Shown: positions 34,860-45,175, counted from the first letter of the stretch. The stretch is DNA of 64,000 bases from Pseudobacteriovorax sp. (GCA_013215145.1 JABSRP010000022.1:89170-153169), one strand, 5' to 3'. Notes: generated from the letters alone by a model not told the origin. A program made the numbers and translations.

Positions 34860-37800
34860 GTGTTAAAAGGTTTACCTCATGTAACGATTGTGATGGCGGC
34901 TTGCTTTATCGTAGGCTGCTTTCCTGGCGAAGGCTTTTTCGAACAAGAGGTCACTGAGACCGAGACCGTTGAAGAGATTCAAGTCAAATTAGTTGGCGAA
35001 TCGGTTCAAGCATCTGTATCCAAAAACTCTACGGTTACCCAAAAAGTAACGGTTCCAGAAGGATCGTCTATTGAGGGGGCATCTCTATCGATTCCACCGG
35101 GTGCGTTGACTGTGGATATGACTGTTAGTATCGAAGAGACTGTGGCTATTACCTCACTTCAAAGTGGTGAGGAAGTAGAATATGCAAATTATGCTGCCGT
35201 TGGTGTAACCAACGACGCTGGCTTGGAAAAACTTTTAACTCCAATGACGATCCAAATCCCCCTATCCGATTCTTCCACCTTCTCACTCACTCAAAACACA
35301 GAGCCTAATGCCGTTAAATTGCGAATTAGTTCGTCTGGAGGCACAGCTTGTAAAGAGCAGTTCATCTTGGAAGATGAATTTGAAATCAGTTACAACGGCG
35401 AACGAGGTCAGAACATTTTAACTCTAGAAAAGGAGTTTTTTGGCGCTTATCAGCCGGTGAGAATCTCGGCCAATTTTTATACTGACTTAGAGATAGCCCG
35501 TGACACCGTCAAGGAGCGAATCGCTGCAGGTACGGCAACTGAGGAGGAGTTGCTCAGTGCTAAAAACGGCTGTCCTATCGTAACCAAGACTAAGAAAAAA
35601 GAGTTGGATAAGAGCAGCCCTATCATCATTGGTAAGGTCCAAAAAGAGATTAGCAATCGAACTTTGAATCTTAGCGCAAACATTACAGCAGATGTAGCGA
35701 TGACCGGATGTACGATTTCCTTCAAAAACAAATACTCTAGCATCCCTGAACCCTATGTGGTTTCGTCGGAATCAGCTAGCTTTGTCGTGGACCTGAGTAC
35801 GTACTTGGAGCCGGTATCTGGTTCGGGTTTACTAGAGTGTCAGTTCGCCGATGGCCGCTCGGGTAGCCAGGAATTTGACTCTGTGACATTGAATGCTATT
35901 GGACGAGCAGAAGGTGATCAGATAGATCGAACTGCTAAGATTTTTACTGCACTTCCTGAAGGTGGTAGCTGCGTGCTCCATGGTCTCAATAAGATCACTG
36001 GAGAATCCGGTTCTGAAAGCTTTTCCAGTCCTGCCGAACATAAAATCTATTTTACAGAAGATGAAGGTGCTCTTGATTTAGACCTGTACGTGGAGTGTAA
36101 GTATCCTAACGGTGATGTGTTACGTACAGATTCGTTTTCGTTGGCTGTGGGCGCTTGCACCACCTGTAGCCCCGAAGAAAATCCACCTCAAGTTATCAGT
36201 GTGAGTTTTCCTGCTACTGTGACGACTCCTGGAACATTCCAAATCGATTTGAATGCGAATGATGATACCGGTTTGGATAAAATATGCTTTGGGTTCACTT
36301 GGGCAAATACGAGTGTTCCAAGCGAAAATATTTGTCAACCCATTAAAGAAAAAACGAACGGGGATCTTTACGCAATCGTTACCGTGCCCGACTACGTTAA
36401 TGTAACGCCTCCCAACTTTTGGGTGACCTACGTGGAGGTGTTTGATCTGGTAGGGAATTCGAACATCATTTACATTCATGATCATGGCGAGACTACCTAT
36501 CGGAAGGCAACTTATAACGCCACGACAGGAACCAAGTCACAAAGTGAAGTCACGGCGGTTCCCTATTTCTACTTTAGTATGACGGCAGGTGCTGGACACG
36601 ACCCTGATATCGTGCCTCCTTTACTTACTGATATAGTTACGGTACCTTCCTCAATCATAGCAAACGGCAGTTATACTATGGTTTTCGAAGTGGCTGATGC
36701 TGGTGAAAGCTATGATCCGAATAACAGATTCGTTGCGCTATGCTTTGATCTTAAAAATCAGGCCACTGGAGAGCTGCATCAACATTTCTGCCTCGATGAT
36801 GTTATGCATGTTTCGGGTGATCGCTTTACTGGTACCTTCAAGATTTCGAGCAATATTGAAGACGGCATCTATGCTATGGATAGCATAGACCTCAGAGATC
36901 GCTCTTTTCGATTTGCATCGGCGCAAGCTGATACGAATACACCGCCCACGGCTTATTCAGGGGCTCCTACTATCACACCTCCTTTGCTAACACTGACTGG
37001 CGGCGTTGATAATACAGCTCCTGTGGTTACGGCATTAAGTTTTGCGCCCGGTCCGTTTGTGGTAAGTGGTGGCACGGCCCAAGGCGTCTTGGCTATCACA
37101 GCACTAGACTCAGGGACGGTGATGCAGTTTTGTGTCACCATTGACGAGGAGGCAGGCAATTGGCCCTTGCATATCGGTTGCTACACTCCAACAGCTGCGG
37201 GTAACACTTATCAAGCGTTTGTGACCCTACCTGGGTATTTGAAGGATGGAATCAACTATAATTATACCAAGATCGAAGTGTTTGATCAGGCAGGGAATGT
37301 CACCACCATTGAAGAGAAAGCCTCGGCGGACAGCTATTATCACGTTGATGATTTGGTCTCGGGCTTTAGTGTCCCGACCTTTCAGTTTTCTGGCTCTGTG
37401 TCTGATACCACGCCTCCTACTATGACCGCAGTATCGATAAGCACCAATACTGTGACAGCACCCTCGACTATTACGTTGACCGTAGATATTACAGAAACGG
37501 GAGGTGCAGGAATAGATCCGGAGGGGTTCTGTGCGACCTTCGAGACTATGAGTAATTTACGTGATGTCATAAAGTGTGGGGGCTTGACGTTATCCGCCGG
37601 TAATACCTATATGGTCACTGTTGATTTTGACCCATGGGTGGAAAACGATACCTATAAATTGACGGATCTATTCGCCTTCGATCGGGCAGGTAATGCTCAT
37701 AACCTTTATGCTGGCATGTGGTCTGATACCAACTTTAACGGCACCGGAATCGCTATGCCCACCGTTACTGTATCTGGAGCCACCCTCGACGATGTTTCCC

Positions 37801-38165
37801 CTTTCTTAACCTCAACCCCTGCGACGTTTGAAGCAAGTAGCTATGGAATTGGAGAGGATGCTTACCTGGTTATCCATGGCTCAGACGCTACTTCGGGTTT
37901 AGATATCAGTAAGGTTTGTGTGACCATAGCAGACTATTACTATGTTCAAAAGCGGGTCTGCGGTAATGGTCAGAGTCTTGGTGGCGATTCCTATCGTATG
38001 CATTTCGAAGTTCCATCAACATTTTCTGCTGGTTTTGCCTATCTCCAGACCATTGATCTTTACGACAATGCCGGTAATCAAAACCAATACTATTCCTCTG
38101 CCAGTGGTATCATGTATTCTCCAGATCCAGGTTGGTTGCCGCTAACATTTAACGTAACGCCGTAG
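34860..38165 (+). CDS. Giant lipoprotein with ZU5-like and repeated Ig-like domains
   Basis: The protein has 1101 residues, starting at GTG 34860 (AGGAG upstream). The lipobox is CFIVGC (C20). Residues about 50-130 resemble a ZU5-type fold (VTVPEGSSIEGASLSIPPGA). Several Ig-like repeats of about 130 residues follow, each opening with a D..PP.LT-type stretch (DIVPPLLTDIVTVPSSI, DNTAPVVTALSFAPG, DTTPPTMTAVSISTN, DDVSPFLTSTPATFEA) and holding a Cys pair (CFGFTW...ICQP; CFDL...FCLD; CVTI...GCYT; CATF...KCGG; CVTI...VCGN). It is a large exposed adhesin- or fibre-like protein. No partner gene is visible. Confidence 0.78.
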   Translation: MLKGLPHVTIVMAACFIVGCFPGEGFFEQEVTETETVEEIQVKLVGESVQASVSKNSTVTQKVTVPEGSSIEGASLSIPPGALTVDMTVSIEETVAITSLQSGEEVEYANYAAVGVTNDAGLEKLLTPMTIQIPLSDSSTFSLTQNTEPNAVKLRISSSGGTACKEQFILEDEFEISYNGERGQNILTLEKEFFGAYQPVRISANFYTDLEIARDTVKERIAAGTATEEELLSAKNGCPIVTKTKKKELDKSSPIIIGKVQKEISNRTLNLSANITADVAMTGCTISFKNKYSSIPEPYVVSSESASFVVDLSTYLEPVSGSGLLECQFADGRSGSQEFDSVTLNAIGRAEGDQIDRTAKIFTALPEGGSCVLHGLNKITGESGSESFSSPAEHKIYFTEDEGALDLDLYVECKYPNGDVLRTDSFSLAVGACTTCSPEENPPQVISVSFPATVTTPGTFQIDLNANDDTGLDKICFGFTWANTSVPSENICQPIKEKTNGDLYAIVTVPDYVNVTPPNFWVTYVEVFDLVGNSNIIYIHDHGETTYRKATYNATTGTKSQSEVTAVPYFYFSMTAGAGHDPDIVPPLLTDIVTVPSSIIANGSYTMVFEVADAGESYDPNNRFVALCFDLKNQATGELHQHFCLDDVMHVSGDRFTGTFKISSNIEDGIYAMDSIDLRDRSFRFASAQADTNTPPTAYSGAPTITPPLLTLTGGVDNTAPVVTALSFAPGPFVVSGGTAQGVLAITALDSGTVMQFCVTIDEEAGNWPLHIGCYTPTAAGNTYQAFVTLPGYLKDGINYNYTKIEVFDQAGNVTTIEEKASADSYYHVDDLVSGFSVPTFQFSGSVSDTTPPTMTAVSISTNTVTAPSTITLTVDITETGGAGIDPEGFCATFETMSNLRDVIKCGGLTLSAGNTYMVTVDFDPWVENDTYKLTDLFAFDRAGNAHNLYAGMWSDTNFNGTGIAMPTVTVSGATLDDVSPFLTSTPATFEASSYGIGEDAYLVIHGSDATSGLDISKVCVTIADYYYVQKRVCGNGQSLGGDSYRMHFEVPSTFSAGFAYLQTIDLYDNAGNQNQYYSSASGIMYSPDPGWLPLTFNVTP

Positions 38166-38540
38166 GGTCGTTTGCTTTAGGTTTTGTTGGTGATGTTTAT
38201 TCAGCAGAGATCTATAATTCTAAACTTGATGCATAAAACTATTCGATAGTTTGCAAAATATTCTTGGTTTAAGTGATAAAATTTATTTGTCGATTAATTT
38301 ATCTTTTCAATTGGTAATGGCTAATTTGATTGCTTAGCTGAAGTTTTTTAAGTCTGTTTCTGTTCTGAAATTTAATAATAAATACAGTATGATATTGTGT
38401 TGCCTGGAAATCGCGCCCTTCCATTTAGTTGTCTAATTATTCTATCTTTTATCTTCTCTATATTGACTTTCTATAAGCAATCACCTAGGAAATTTAAAAT
38501 TAAATTTGCAAAGTAACCAAATATTTAGGAGTCATTGGTG
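38166..38540. other. 375-bp AT-rich gap before the TonB receptor
   Basis: No gene is seen. It is strongly AT-rich. TTGACT at 38463-38468 with a 17-base spacer to TAGGAA (38486-38491) is a weak promoter candidate for the TonB receptor; TATGAT at 38388 is another. No Fur-like palindrome was spotted. Confidence 0.4.
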
Positions 38541-41078
38541 ATGACAATGAATCGACGGGTGCCATCATTATTGGTGGGTATTGGGGCTTTGACCGTTCCA
38601 GCGGTTGGCCAGACAGCAGAGGAAACGGGAACCAACAAAGTCGAAAGGATTCAGGTAACCGGCTCTCATATCAAACGGACAGAGGTCGAAGGTGTATCTT
38701 CGATACTAGTCATCGATCGAGAAGAAATCGAAAAAAGCGGATTTTCTACAGTCAGCGAAATGATGCAGAATATGACTATCTCGTCTCAAGGGTCTTATAG
38801 CAGCTCTGCCGTTGCTGATGAGCGTGGAACCGTCACCAATGTAAACCTACGCGGGCTCGGAGCCGAGAACACACTCGTCTTGCTTGATGGTCGCAGACTT
38901 CCAGATGAAGCTGGGCTGGGCGTCGTCGATTTGTCCACGATTCCCATGGCCGCCGTAGAGCGTATTGAGGTCCTCAAGGATTCGGCCTCTGCGATTTATG
39001 GGTCGGATGCCACGGGTGGTGTGGTCAATATCATCACTAGAAAAGACCTAACAGGATCCGCCATATTTGCAAGGGGAAGCACACCGCAAAGGCTTGATGG
39101 TGCTACCGAAACTGAGTTCGCTTATATCACTGGTGCCAGCGGCGATAACTTTCGTTCGTTAACGGCCCTAAACTATCGCCATGTTGAGCCAACGTTCTAT
39201 CGCGACCGTGAGTGGACGCAGCAGGGGCTAAGTATTTACGCCTATCCAGCAAACTATGTTCAGGAGGCGGAAGGAGCTAAGCTGCAGCAACATCCAAACT
39301 GTGACCCCAATGCTCCCAAGCTAACGGCAGAGGAAAACGGCAATTTGCTATGTACCTATGATTATGGTGCAACCATGGCCTTTAGTCCGGAAGTGACGAC
39401 TATTGGCTTTATGAACAATATTGAGTACAACCTTACCGACAATATGAGACTGTTCTCAAATATCCGAGCCACTAAAACCACTAATATTTGGAACATGGCG
39501 CCAAATGCTGGTGATTTTACCTTACCCCAAGCGGATGCTCAGGACCGACAGGATGCTCTCGGGTTGCAGGGCGAAATTAATGCGCCAGTCAAATTCTTTT
39601 ACCGGGGGGTTCCCTGGGGCTTGCGTCAATGGGAAGAGGAAAATACCCTTATCGGCGGTAATGTCGGCCTAGAAGGCTCTCTTGGTACCGATTGGGACTG
39701 GGACGTTGTTGTCGGTCATACGCAAAACAAGAAAGATACCATAAACCCAGGTGGTTTTATGCTTATTAGTGAGCTGAACGATGGTATCGCCTCAGGTGAG
39801 TTTAATCCTTTCAGCACTCAGCTGACGGATTCATCGTTAAATGTCGTTAGCCGGGCTGCTTATGAGCCATTTGAAGTTATCGATACGCAAATGTCGTTTT
39901 ACCAAGCCAGTGTTTCGGGCGAAGCATTTTCCCTAGCGGGTGGTTCGGTAGGTATGGCTGTTGGTGTGCAGCGAACCGAGCAAGAGTATGAGAAGATCAT
40001 CGATCCGCAATCCGAGGCTGGAAATGTCTTTGGTGTTGATGAAAGTGAAGGTGCGGAAGGCGATCGCGATGTTAATGCAGCGTTTGTCGAATTTGCGATT
40101 CCTGTATTAGATAATCTTGAAGTTCAGCTCGCCGCTAGGCATGACGTTTATGAGGACTTTGGATCCACCACGAATCCAAAATTTGGCTTTAAATACCTTC
40201 CCACAGAGCGCGTTTTATTTCGCGGAAACGTGGGAACAGGTTTCAAAGCACCGACCCTAGATGAGATCTATAAAGGGACAACTATTGCCCTCCAGAATCT
40301 GATTGATCGACCGCGAAACGAAGAGACTCTAACAACGGAAATCGAAATCAAAACGGTTGGTAACCAGGATCTAAAAGAAGAAACGTCTTTGGCCTATAAC
40401 TTAGGGACTGTGATCGAGCCAATCAATGGATTATCCATTGGTGCCGACTACTGGTATATCGAAATCGAAGATATTGTCGCCACAATGGACCCGCAAGATG
40501 TTCTAGATGCAGTGGCACGTGGGGAGTCTATTGATGGTGTCGTTATCACTCGTATCGGTGGCGAAACTGGACGCTTAGAGCAGATCTCACTACCGACCCA
40601 AAACCTTGGAACCTCTGAAGATGCCGGTTATGATGCGAATATTGACTATCGTTTCAACTTAGCAGGTATCCGCTACAGGGTTGGTGGAGATTACTCTAGA
40701 AAGCTCTATGCCCGCAGCGTGCCGTTTCCAGGAGCTGAGCAGCGGGATACCCTTGGTGAGAGAGGAGAGCCAAGGTGGCGAGCTGCTGCTCGGGCTAGCG
40801 TCACTATCGGTAGTCACACATTCAGTGCCCGTAATAATCATATCGCTGGACAATTAGCAGCTAACAAGATCGATAATATTGGTAGCTATAAAACGGTAGA
40901 TCTCCAGTACTCTTGGGCGCATCCCTGGAACGGAAACGTCGCCGTAGGTGCTCTGAATGCCTTTGACGAAGGATTTCCAAGAGATCCAAGTGAGCGAGCT
41001 AGTGATGATACGAGGGTTCTAGAACTCTACAATCCAAATGGTCGTGTCGTGTATATGAATCTTAATCAAGCATTCTAA
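38541..41078 (+). CDS. TonB-dependent outer-membrane receptor
   Basis: The protein has 845 residues from ATG 38541 with AGGAG 9 bases before. A signal peptide (1-27) is followed by the plug: VERIQVTGSHIKRTEVEG, NVNLRGLGAENTLVLLDGRR, and the signature VERIEVLKDSASAIYGSDAT with GGVVNIITRK. Barrel features include GFKYLPTERVLFRGNVGTGF and the C-terminal strand ending VVYMNLNQAF, with a terminal Phe. It takes up a large scarce solute (siderophore, cobalamin, glycan or peptide) using TonB energy. No partner TonB, ABC transporter or sigma/anti-sigma gene is adjacent, so the ligand is unknown. It ends at a strong terminator. Confidence 0.93.
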   Translation: MTMNRRVPSLLVGIGALTVPAVGQTAEETGTNKVERIQVTGSHIKRTEVEGVSSILVIDREEIEKSGFSTVSEMMQNMTISSQGSYSSSAVADERGTVTNVNLRGLGAENTLVLLDGRRLPDEAGLGVVDLSTIPMAAVERIEVLKDSASAIYGSDATGGVVNIITRKDLTGSAIFARGSTPQRLDGATETEFAYITGASGDNFRSLTALNYRHVEPTFYRDREWTQQGLSIYAYPANYVQEAEGAKLQQHPNCDPNAPKLTAEENGNLLCTYDYGATMAFSPEVTTIGFMNNIEYNLTDNMRLFSNIRATKTTNIWNMAPNAGDFTLPQADAQDRQDALGLQGEINAPVKFFYRGVPWGLRQWEEENTLIGGNVGLEGSLGTDWDWDVVVGHTQNKKDTINPGGFMLISELNDGIASGEFNPFSTQLTDSSLNVVSRAAYEPFEVIDTQMSFYQASVSGEAFSLAGGSVGMAVGVQRTEQEYEKIIDPQSEAGNVFGVDESEGAEGDRDVNAAFVEFAIPVLDNLEVQLAARHDVYEDFGSTTNPKFGFKYLPTERVLFRGNVGTGFKAPTLDEIYKGTTIALQNLIDRPRNEETLTTEIEIKTVGNQDLKEETSLAYNLGTVIEPINGLSIGADYWYIEIEDIVATMDPQDVLDAVARGESIDGVVITRIGGETGRLEQISLPTQNLGTSEDAGYDANIDYRFNLAGIRYRVGGDYSRKLYARSVPFPGAEQRDTLGERGEPRWRAAARASVTIGSHTFSARNNHIAGQLAANKIDNIGSYKTVDLQYSWAHPWNGNVAVGALNAFDEGFPRDPSERASDDTRVLELYNPNGRVVYMNLNQAF

Positions 41079-41138
41079 TAGGGGACTCAGGCTGATAGCT
41101 TGATGCTCGTATTTTTAAGTGTTTAGGTTTGTGTCGGT

Positions 41139-41180
41139 ACCCCCGTGATGATTTCGTTGTGAGTCTTCATGGGGGTTTTT
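41139..41180 (+). terminator. Intrinsic terminator of the TonB receptor gene
   Basis: A stem of about 13 pairs (ACCCCC with GGGGGT at the base, one wobble, one mismatch) and a T5 tract right after it, 60 bases past the stop. Confidence 0.82.
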
Positions 41181-41420
41181 CTGACTACACCGTTTTAATT
41201 TAGCTTCCTAGGTTTTCTGATTAGCTATACAATTGAGTTTGAGGATTTTGTTAACTTTATTAACTCATTATTAACTTTTTCTTAATTACTTTCTCAGTGA
41301 GATGGTTTAAGTTAACAGTGACTCAAGCCTAAACTTGAGAGGCTCATAGGCAGATGCCTTTGGAACTTAGGCTAGTCGTTCCCATTTTTTGTGAACTTTG
41401 ATGTACTATTATGTTTTTTT

Positions 41421-41446
41421 GTTGGACCTCCGTTACAAGGTCCAAC
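41421..41446. terminator. 9-bp hairpin beyond the cyanophycinase-like gene
   Basis: GTTGGACCT (41421-41429) pairs with AGGTCCAAC (41438-41446) over an 8-base loop, 27 bases beyond the stop of the minus-strand gene at 41473. On the minus strand an A-run, not a T-run, follows, so its role is uncertain. Confidence 0.4.
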
Positions 41447-41472
41447 AAGTTTTCTGTGATCTAAAGTTTTTG

Positions 41473-43803
41473 TTATAACTCATCGAAGTCGGGAACGATG
41501 TCTTCCGACAGACGTCCCTCCATGACACCAATATGAAATACTGTTGCCCCGGGACTTGTCCATGTATTGAAATCGAATCTTCCACTCCCTTGGGTATCAC
41601 CTGGGATTCTCTGAACGTGAATAGGATAGGCTCCATCTGAATCGAAAGACAGCGGGCGGCCAGCCTCGCAACTATCTGGAAATCTCTTGGCCTGAATGAA
41701 GTAGGCATAGCCTTTTTGATTCCCTTCATCGCCATAAGAGAATACCCTGGCCTTACCATCGGCGTCCACGACGACTGCTGTCCTTTGGTCTACAGCGACC
41801 ATCCGAGCATCACCAGGTTGAGTAAGCCAGTTATCACAGAGCGCTCTTGCCAAAAAGCTGATACCTCGTCCCATCCGATCAGGTTTGTTGAAATGGGGTT
41901 CGGCGAAGGTGTTTTGCATATAGGGAAAGCTAAAAAGATCGTTTCTGGCGAGCGTCATTTTACGACCATAAGGATCACTCAAGGCCTCCTCGCTATTCAC
42001 CGCATCAAACTCGGCAGTAAAATAGAAAGAGCCGAGAACATTGCAGCCCGAACTCGTACCACCCATGGGGATTTTCTTTTCCCTCGCAAGCCAGTTTATG
42101 CTGTCCACAATGTTTGTGCCTTGCCATTGTTTGACATAATTCCACTGGTCACCCCCAGCAATAAATAGCGCCTCAGCTTGCCGCACTATTTCGTTGATAC
42201 GGGGATCATTTGCCTTCTCTCTGGAATCGATAATCAGCGTTTCTACAGAATCAACGCCACCTAGCTCCGAAAATATATAGTCATTGTAAGCGGGTGTTCC
42301 GGAGGAGCGGAGGACTAAAAAATCACCACCTCCCGATGATGTGATCATCGCGCGCATGGCATTGTCGACATCTGTAGAGCCACCCATGATGACAAGCCCA
42401 TATTCCGTATTGGTAGAGACATCATTGCGGTTTCCAGAGACAAATCGAATCAATGAGTCTTTCAAGGGATCTTGCATCAGATTTGCCTCGGCGAGTTCCA
42501 GGAACGAAGTGGGCGAGGACATGATCTCAGGCGTATCCGCTGTTCTCATATTGATGCTGCGTGTATCAACAGATTCGCGACGAGCTTGGATCGTTACTTC
42601 TTTGATATTAACTAATGGAGATGTAGACTGCGGTAGTTGCTCGACAAGCAGAATATCATCTCCACCATGTCCAACGGATGAGGACGACATGATCAATAGC
42701 TCCTTGTCGTCCAGCTGCATACTGCCAAGAGGCTTTTCTCCACCTTTAAGGTCTAGCTGAAACGCCTCCCATTGGTCAGAATTCAACGATCCTCGTATCC
42801 ATCCAGGGCTGCTATCTTGCCTGTCACCCAGAGCAAAACTCAAGATCTGTCGGCTTCGCTTTCCCTTGATATCGACCAGTCTTATGGGAAGGCTCGATTG
42901 AAAACTCTGGGTGAGGATTGGTAGCCCGTCACGGTCTACCTCGACGAGGAAACCGGTGGTCCCGTCAAAAGAATCGCTCTCACCCACTAAGAGCATACCC
43001 TTATCGTTGGTTTCCTGAAGATTGAGAAAACCATCAAACTTGTCTCCTCCATAACTTTGGGACCAAACTAGACGGAGAGATGATGTCAAAACACCTGCGA
43101 AAGCATCAGTTGTAGTATCGTAGTTGATCCTGCCAGCCACTGCGAATGCTTGGTCCGCCAGTTCACGGATTTCCTCAACGACAAACGGGATATCTGATTG
43201 AAGCTCCCTGTCTATACGCGTCTGGCCGTCGAAACCAAAAGACTTCAGTTGAAGATGATAATCATCGCTCTGCCAAGCTAGGACCAATTCGTCTTTAAGG
43301 TTACGCAGAGCAAGATGAAAATTTTTGGCGTTTTGTGGGAGATTCAAGGCAAATTGATTTATAATGCGACCATCCTGTGGGGAAAGCACGACTAGGATTG
43401 TTTGCTCAGGAACTGGCGGCTCATCGCGCTTCGGTTGCTTTGTGGCACGAATCAGGGCCGCTACTCTCTTCCCTGATTGGGTGCTATCTGCAAGCACTTC
43501 GATATCCCAGCTCCGCTCTGCTGCTTTCAGGAAATATTGTGTTAAGTCGCCTTGAAACGTCCATCCTCCGAGCCAAAGCTGACGGGAATAGCCCTTGTAC
43601 TGAGCCGTAAGCCATAGCCTTTCGCCATCCACGATAGCTCCTAGGAGCTCATCATCCCAAGTGGATCCTAAAACAGTAGCTTTTCCCTTCAAAGAGGAGC
43701 TCTCATCACTTAAAGCAGCTGTCTCGGGTGCGGTATTCGTCTTGCAAGCCATGACATTCAAAAAAAAGAGAATACTTAAACAACGGATAGCCTCGGTTCG
43801 CAT
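41473..43803 (-). CDS. Lipoprotein with cyanophycinase-like (S51) C-terminal domain
   Basis: The protein has 776 residues. The lipobox is FLNVMAC (C20). Residues about 35-400 form a repeat-rich, beta-propeller-like region (WLGGWTFQGD, QSYGGDKFDGFLNL, DRDGLPILTQSF). The C-terminal domain (about 440-776) looks like peptidase family S51/cyanophycinase: TEYGLVIMGGSTDVDNAM, ALFIAGGDQWNYV, then nucleophile S585 in MGGTSSGCNVLG. Cyanophycinases hydrolyse cyanophycin to dipeptides; secreted relatives act on it outside the cell. Whether cyanophycin is the real substrate is unproven. The propeller-like N-terminus could bind the polymer or the cell surface. It is divergent from the RCC1 gene. Confidence 0.75.
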   Translation of the reverse strand: MRTEAIRCLSILFFLNVMACKTNTAPETAALSDESSSLKGKATVLGSTWDDELLGAIVDGERLWLTAQYKGYSRQLWLGGWTFQGDLTQYFLKAAERSWDIEVLADSTQSGKRVAALIRATKQPKRDEPPVPEQTILVVLSPQDGRIINQFALNLPQNAKNFHLALRNLKDELVLAWQSDDYHLQLKSFGFDGQTRIDRELQSDIPFVVEEIRELADQAFAVAGRINYDTTTDAFAGVLTSSLRLVWSQSYGGDKFDGFLNLQETNDKGMLLVGESDSFDGTTGFLVEVDRDGLPILTQSFQSSLPIRLVDIKGKRSRQILSFALGDRQDSSPGWIRGSLNSDQWEAFQLDLKGGEKPLGSMQLDDKELLIMSSSSVGHGGDDILLVEQLPQSTSPLVNIKEVTIQARRESVDTRSINMRTADTPEIMSSPTSFLELAEANLMQDPLKDSLIRFVSGNRNDVSTNTEYGLVIMGGSTDVDNAMRAMITSSGGGDFLVLRSSGTPAYNDYIFSELGGVDSVETLIIDSREKANDPRINEIVRQAEALFIAGGDQWNYVKQWQGTNIVDSINWLAREKKIPMGGTSSGCNVLGSFYFTAEFDAVNSEEALSDPYGRKMTLARNDLFSFPYMQNTFAEPHFNKPDRMGRGISFLARALCDNWLTQPGDARMVAVDQRTAVVVDADGKARVFSYGDEGNQKGYAYFIQAKRFPDSCEAGRPLSFDSDGAYPIHVQRIPGDTQGSGRFDFNTWTSPGATVFHIGVMEGRLSEDIVPDFDEL

Positions 43804-44068
43804 ATGGACCTCTCACAATTTCTATGAGTCATTTATTCTGACGGATTTTGTAGGAATTGCAACGGATTCTTTGATGGAATGAATGTTGATTGGCCCGTAT
43901 TATTGTAATTATTTCCCGAGGTAAGATTACAAATAGCGATCGCCTGCTACAGCGAGGGCTTTTAAAAAAATTTCTTCGCGAAATACGAAAAATCAAGTTC
44001 CTAAGACCATAGATATAACTAACAAGTTTAAAAGGGGCGTTGGTTTTTGCCGATAGGTTTTATGGGGA

Positions 44069-45175
44069 TTGGGGTTAAATTTGACGAGGGTTAAGCTTTT
44101 GACAAAGTTACAGCCTGTATTAATAGCATCCATGGCAGCATTATTTTTGGTAAACTGTGGAGAGAGGCATAATCCTTCTCCTGAAGACTTTTTTAGTGCG
44201 GATGGGAATGTATCACCTCTCGAGAATTCTGAGAACGGTGGTACGGCTGATGTTTTACCTCCGTCGACTCCCGCTGGTTTTGTGCAAATCGATGAAAACG
44301 TAAGTGAAGCGGAGAATATTCGTTGCGAGGTTTCTATCGATGGTGCTCTCGCCTATCGATGGTATGTGAATGATGACATCATCGTTGGTCAAAGTGAAGG
44401 ATTGCTTCCGAAAGAGCAATTTTCTGCCTTTGACGAAGTCTACTGCGAAGTCTTTGCAAGTAACGAGAATGGTGAGTCAGAATCCATCTCTTCTAATACC
44501 GTAGTTGTCACGCCGGCGGTATCTCTTAAGTTAGCAGATGATATTAGTTTGAATGGGCAGTGTTCAGCGACTCAACGAGTCGAAACAAGCTATGTTACTG
44601 ACCAGGCTTATGAAAGCAGTGAGTTGACTTTAGAGGGCATTAACGCACAATCTGAAACGGTTAATGAATTCGGGTGGACTGCTGATTTTGATTCTTTTTC
44701 CATCGCATCTGTCAGTGAATTTCATGCTACCTGGTTGATTCAGTCTACAGGGGATTACACAAACACCATAAACACCGCCTTCGAAGTAGTTGTGGCTCAG
44801 GTTGAGCTGCCGTCACTTCCAGTTAACGCGAAGAATAATTTGTATACTGGTATGTATCAGGAAGGTATGCAGATCCCACATATAAACGTTTGCCATGCGG
44901 GAATACGAGCTGGCATTGCAGCATCGGAGGATGCCACTTGTCTATTGGACGAACTAGGTCGGGTATATTGCACAGGTGGTAACGATCTGGGGCAGCTTGG
45001 AGACGATGGGATCGTTGGGTCGATGGGTACGCTTAATCAGGTTGATCCATTGAAGATCGACGGGACTCGGCTGCGAAACGAGCCGTTCAGATTCCGGGAG
45101 GTAACGATAGTTACTGCGCACTTATGGAAACAGGAAAGGTTCTATGCTGGGGCCAAGGAACCAGTGGTCGCCTAG
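44069..45175 (+). pseudogene. RCC1-repeat lipoprotein, 5' part (frameshifted)
   Basis: This is the first 368 residues of a split gene. The N-terminus (a better start is TTG 44099, with GAGGG upstream) has a lipobox in LFLVNC. Two Ig-like domains follow (GALAYRWYVNDDIIVGQSEG; VSLKLADDISLNGQ), then the first RCC1 repeat (DELGRVYCTGGNDLGQLGDD). Near 45060-45085 the frame is lost: this frame runs on to an unlikely tail (HLWKQERFYAGAK), while the other frame continues the RCC1 pattern (AVQIPGGNDSYCALMETGK). One missing base near 45072 explains it. The intact gene would span about 44069-46173. Confidence 0.8.

Larger units (their letters stand above)
41079..41472. other. 394-bp convergent gap: terminators and TTAACT repeats
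   Basis: No gene is seen. It contains the TonB receptor terminator, a 9-bp stem near 41421 and three TTAACT boxes at 41251, 41260 and 41271, spaced about one helical turn apart, then GTTAAC near 41331. Possibly a protein-binding region. Confidence 0.45.

Noticed and set aside
41473..43803. Confident naming as an extracellular cyanophycinase
   Set aside because: The nucleophile motif fits S51 peptidases in general; cyanophycin specificity cannot be read from motifs alone.
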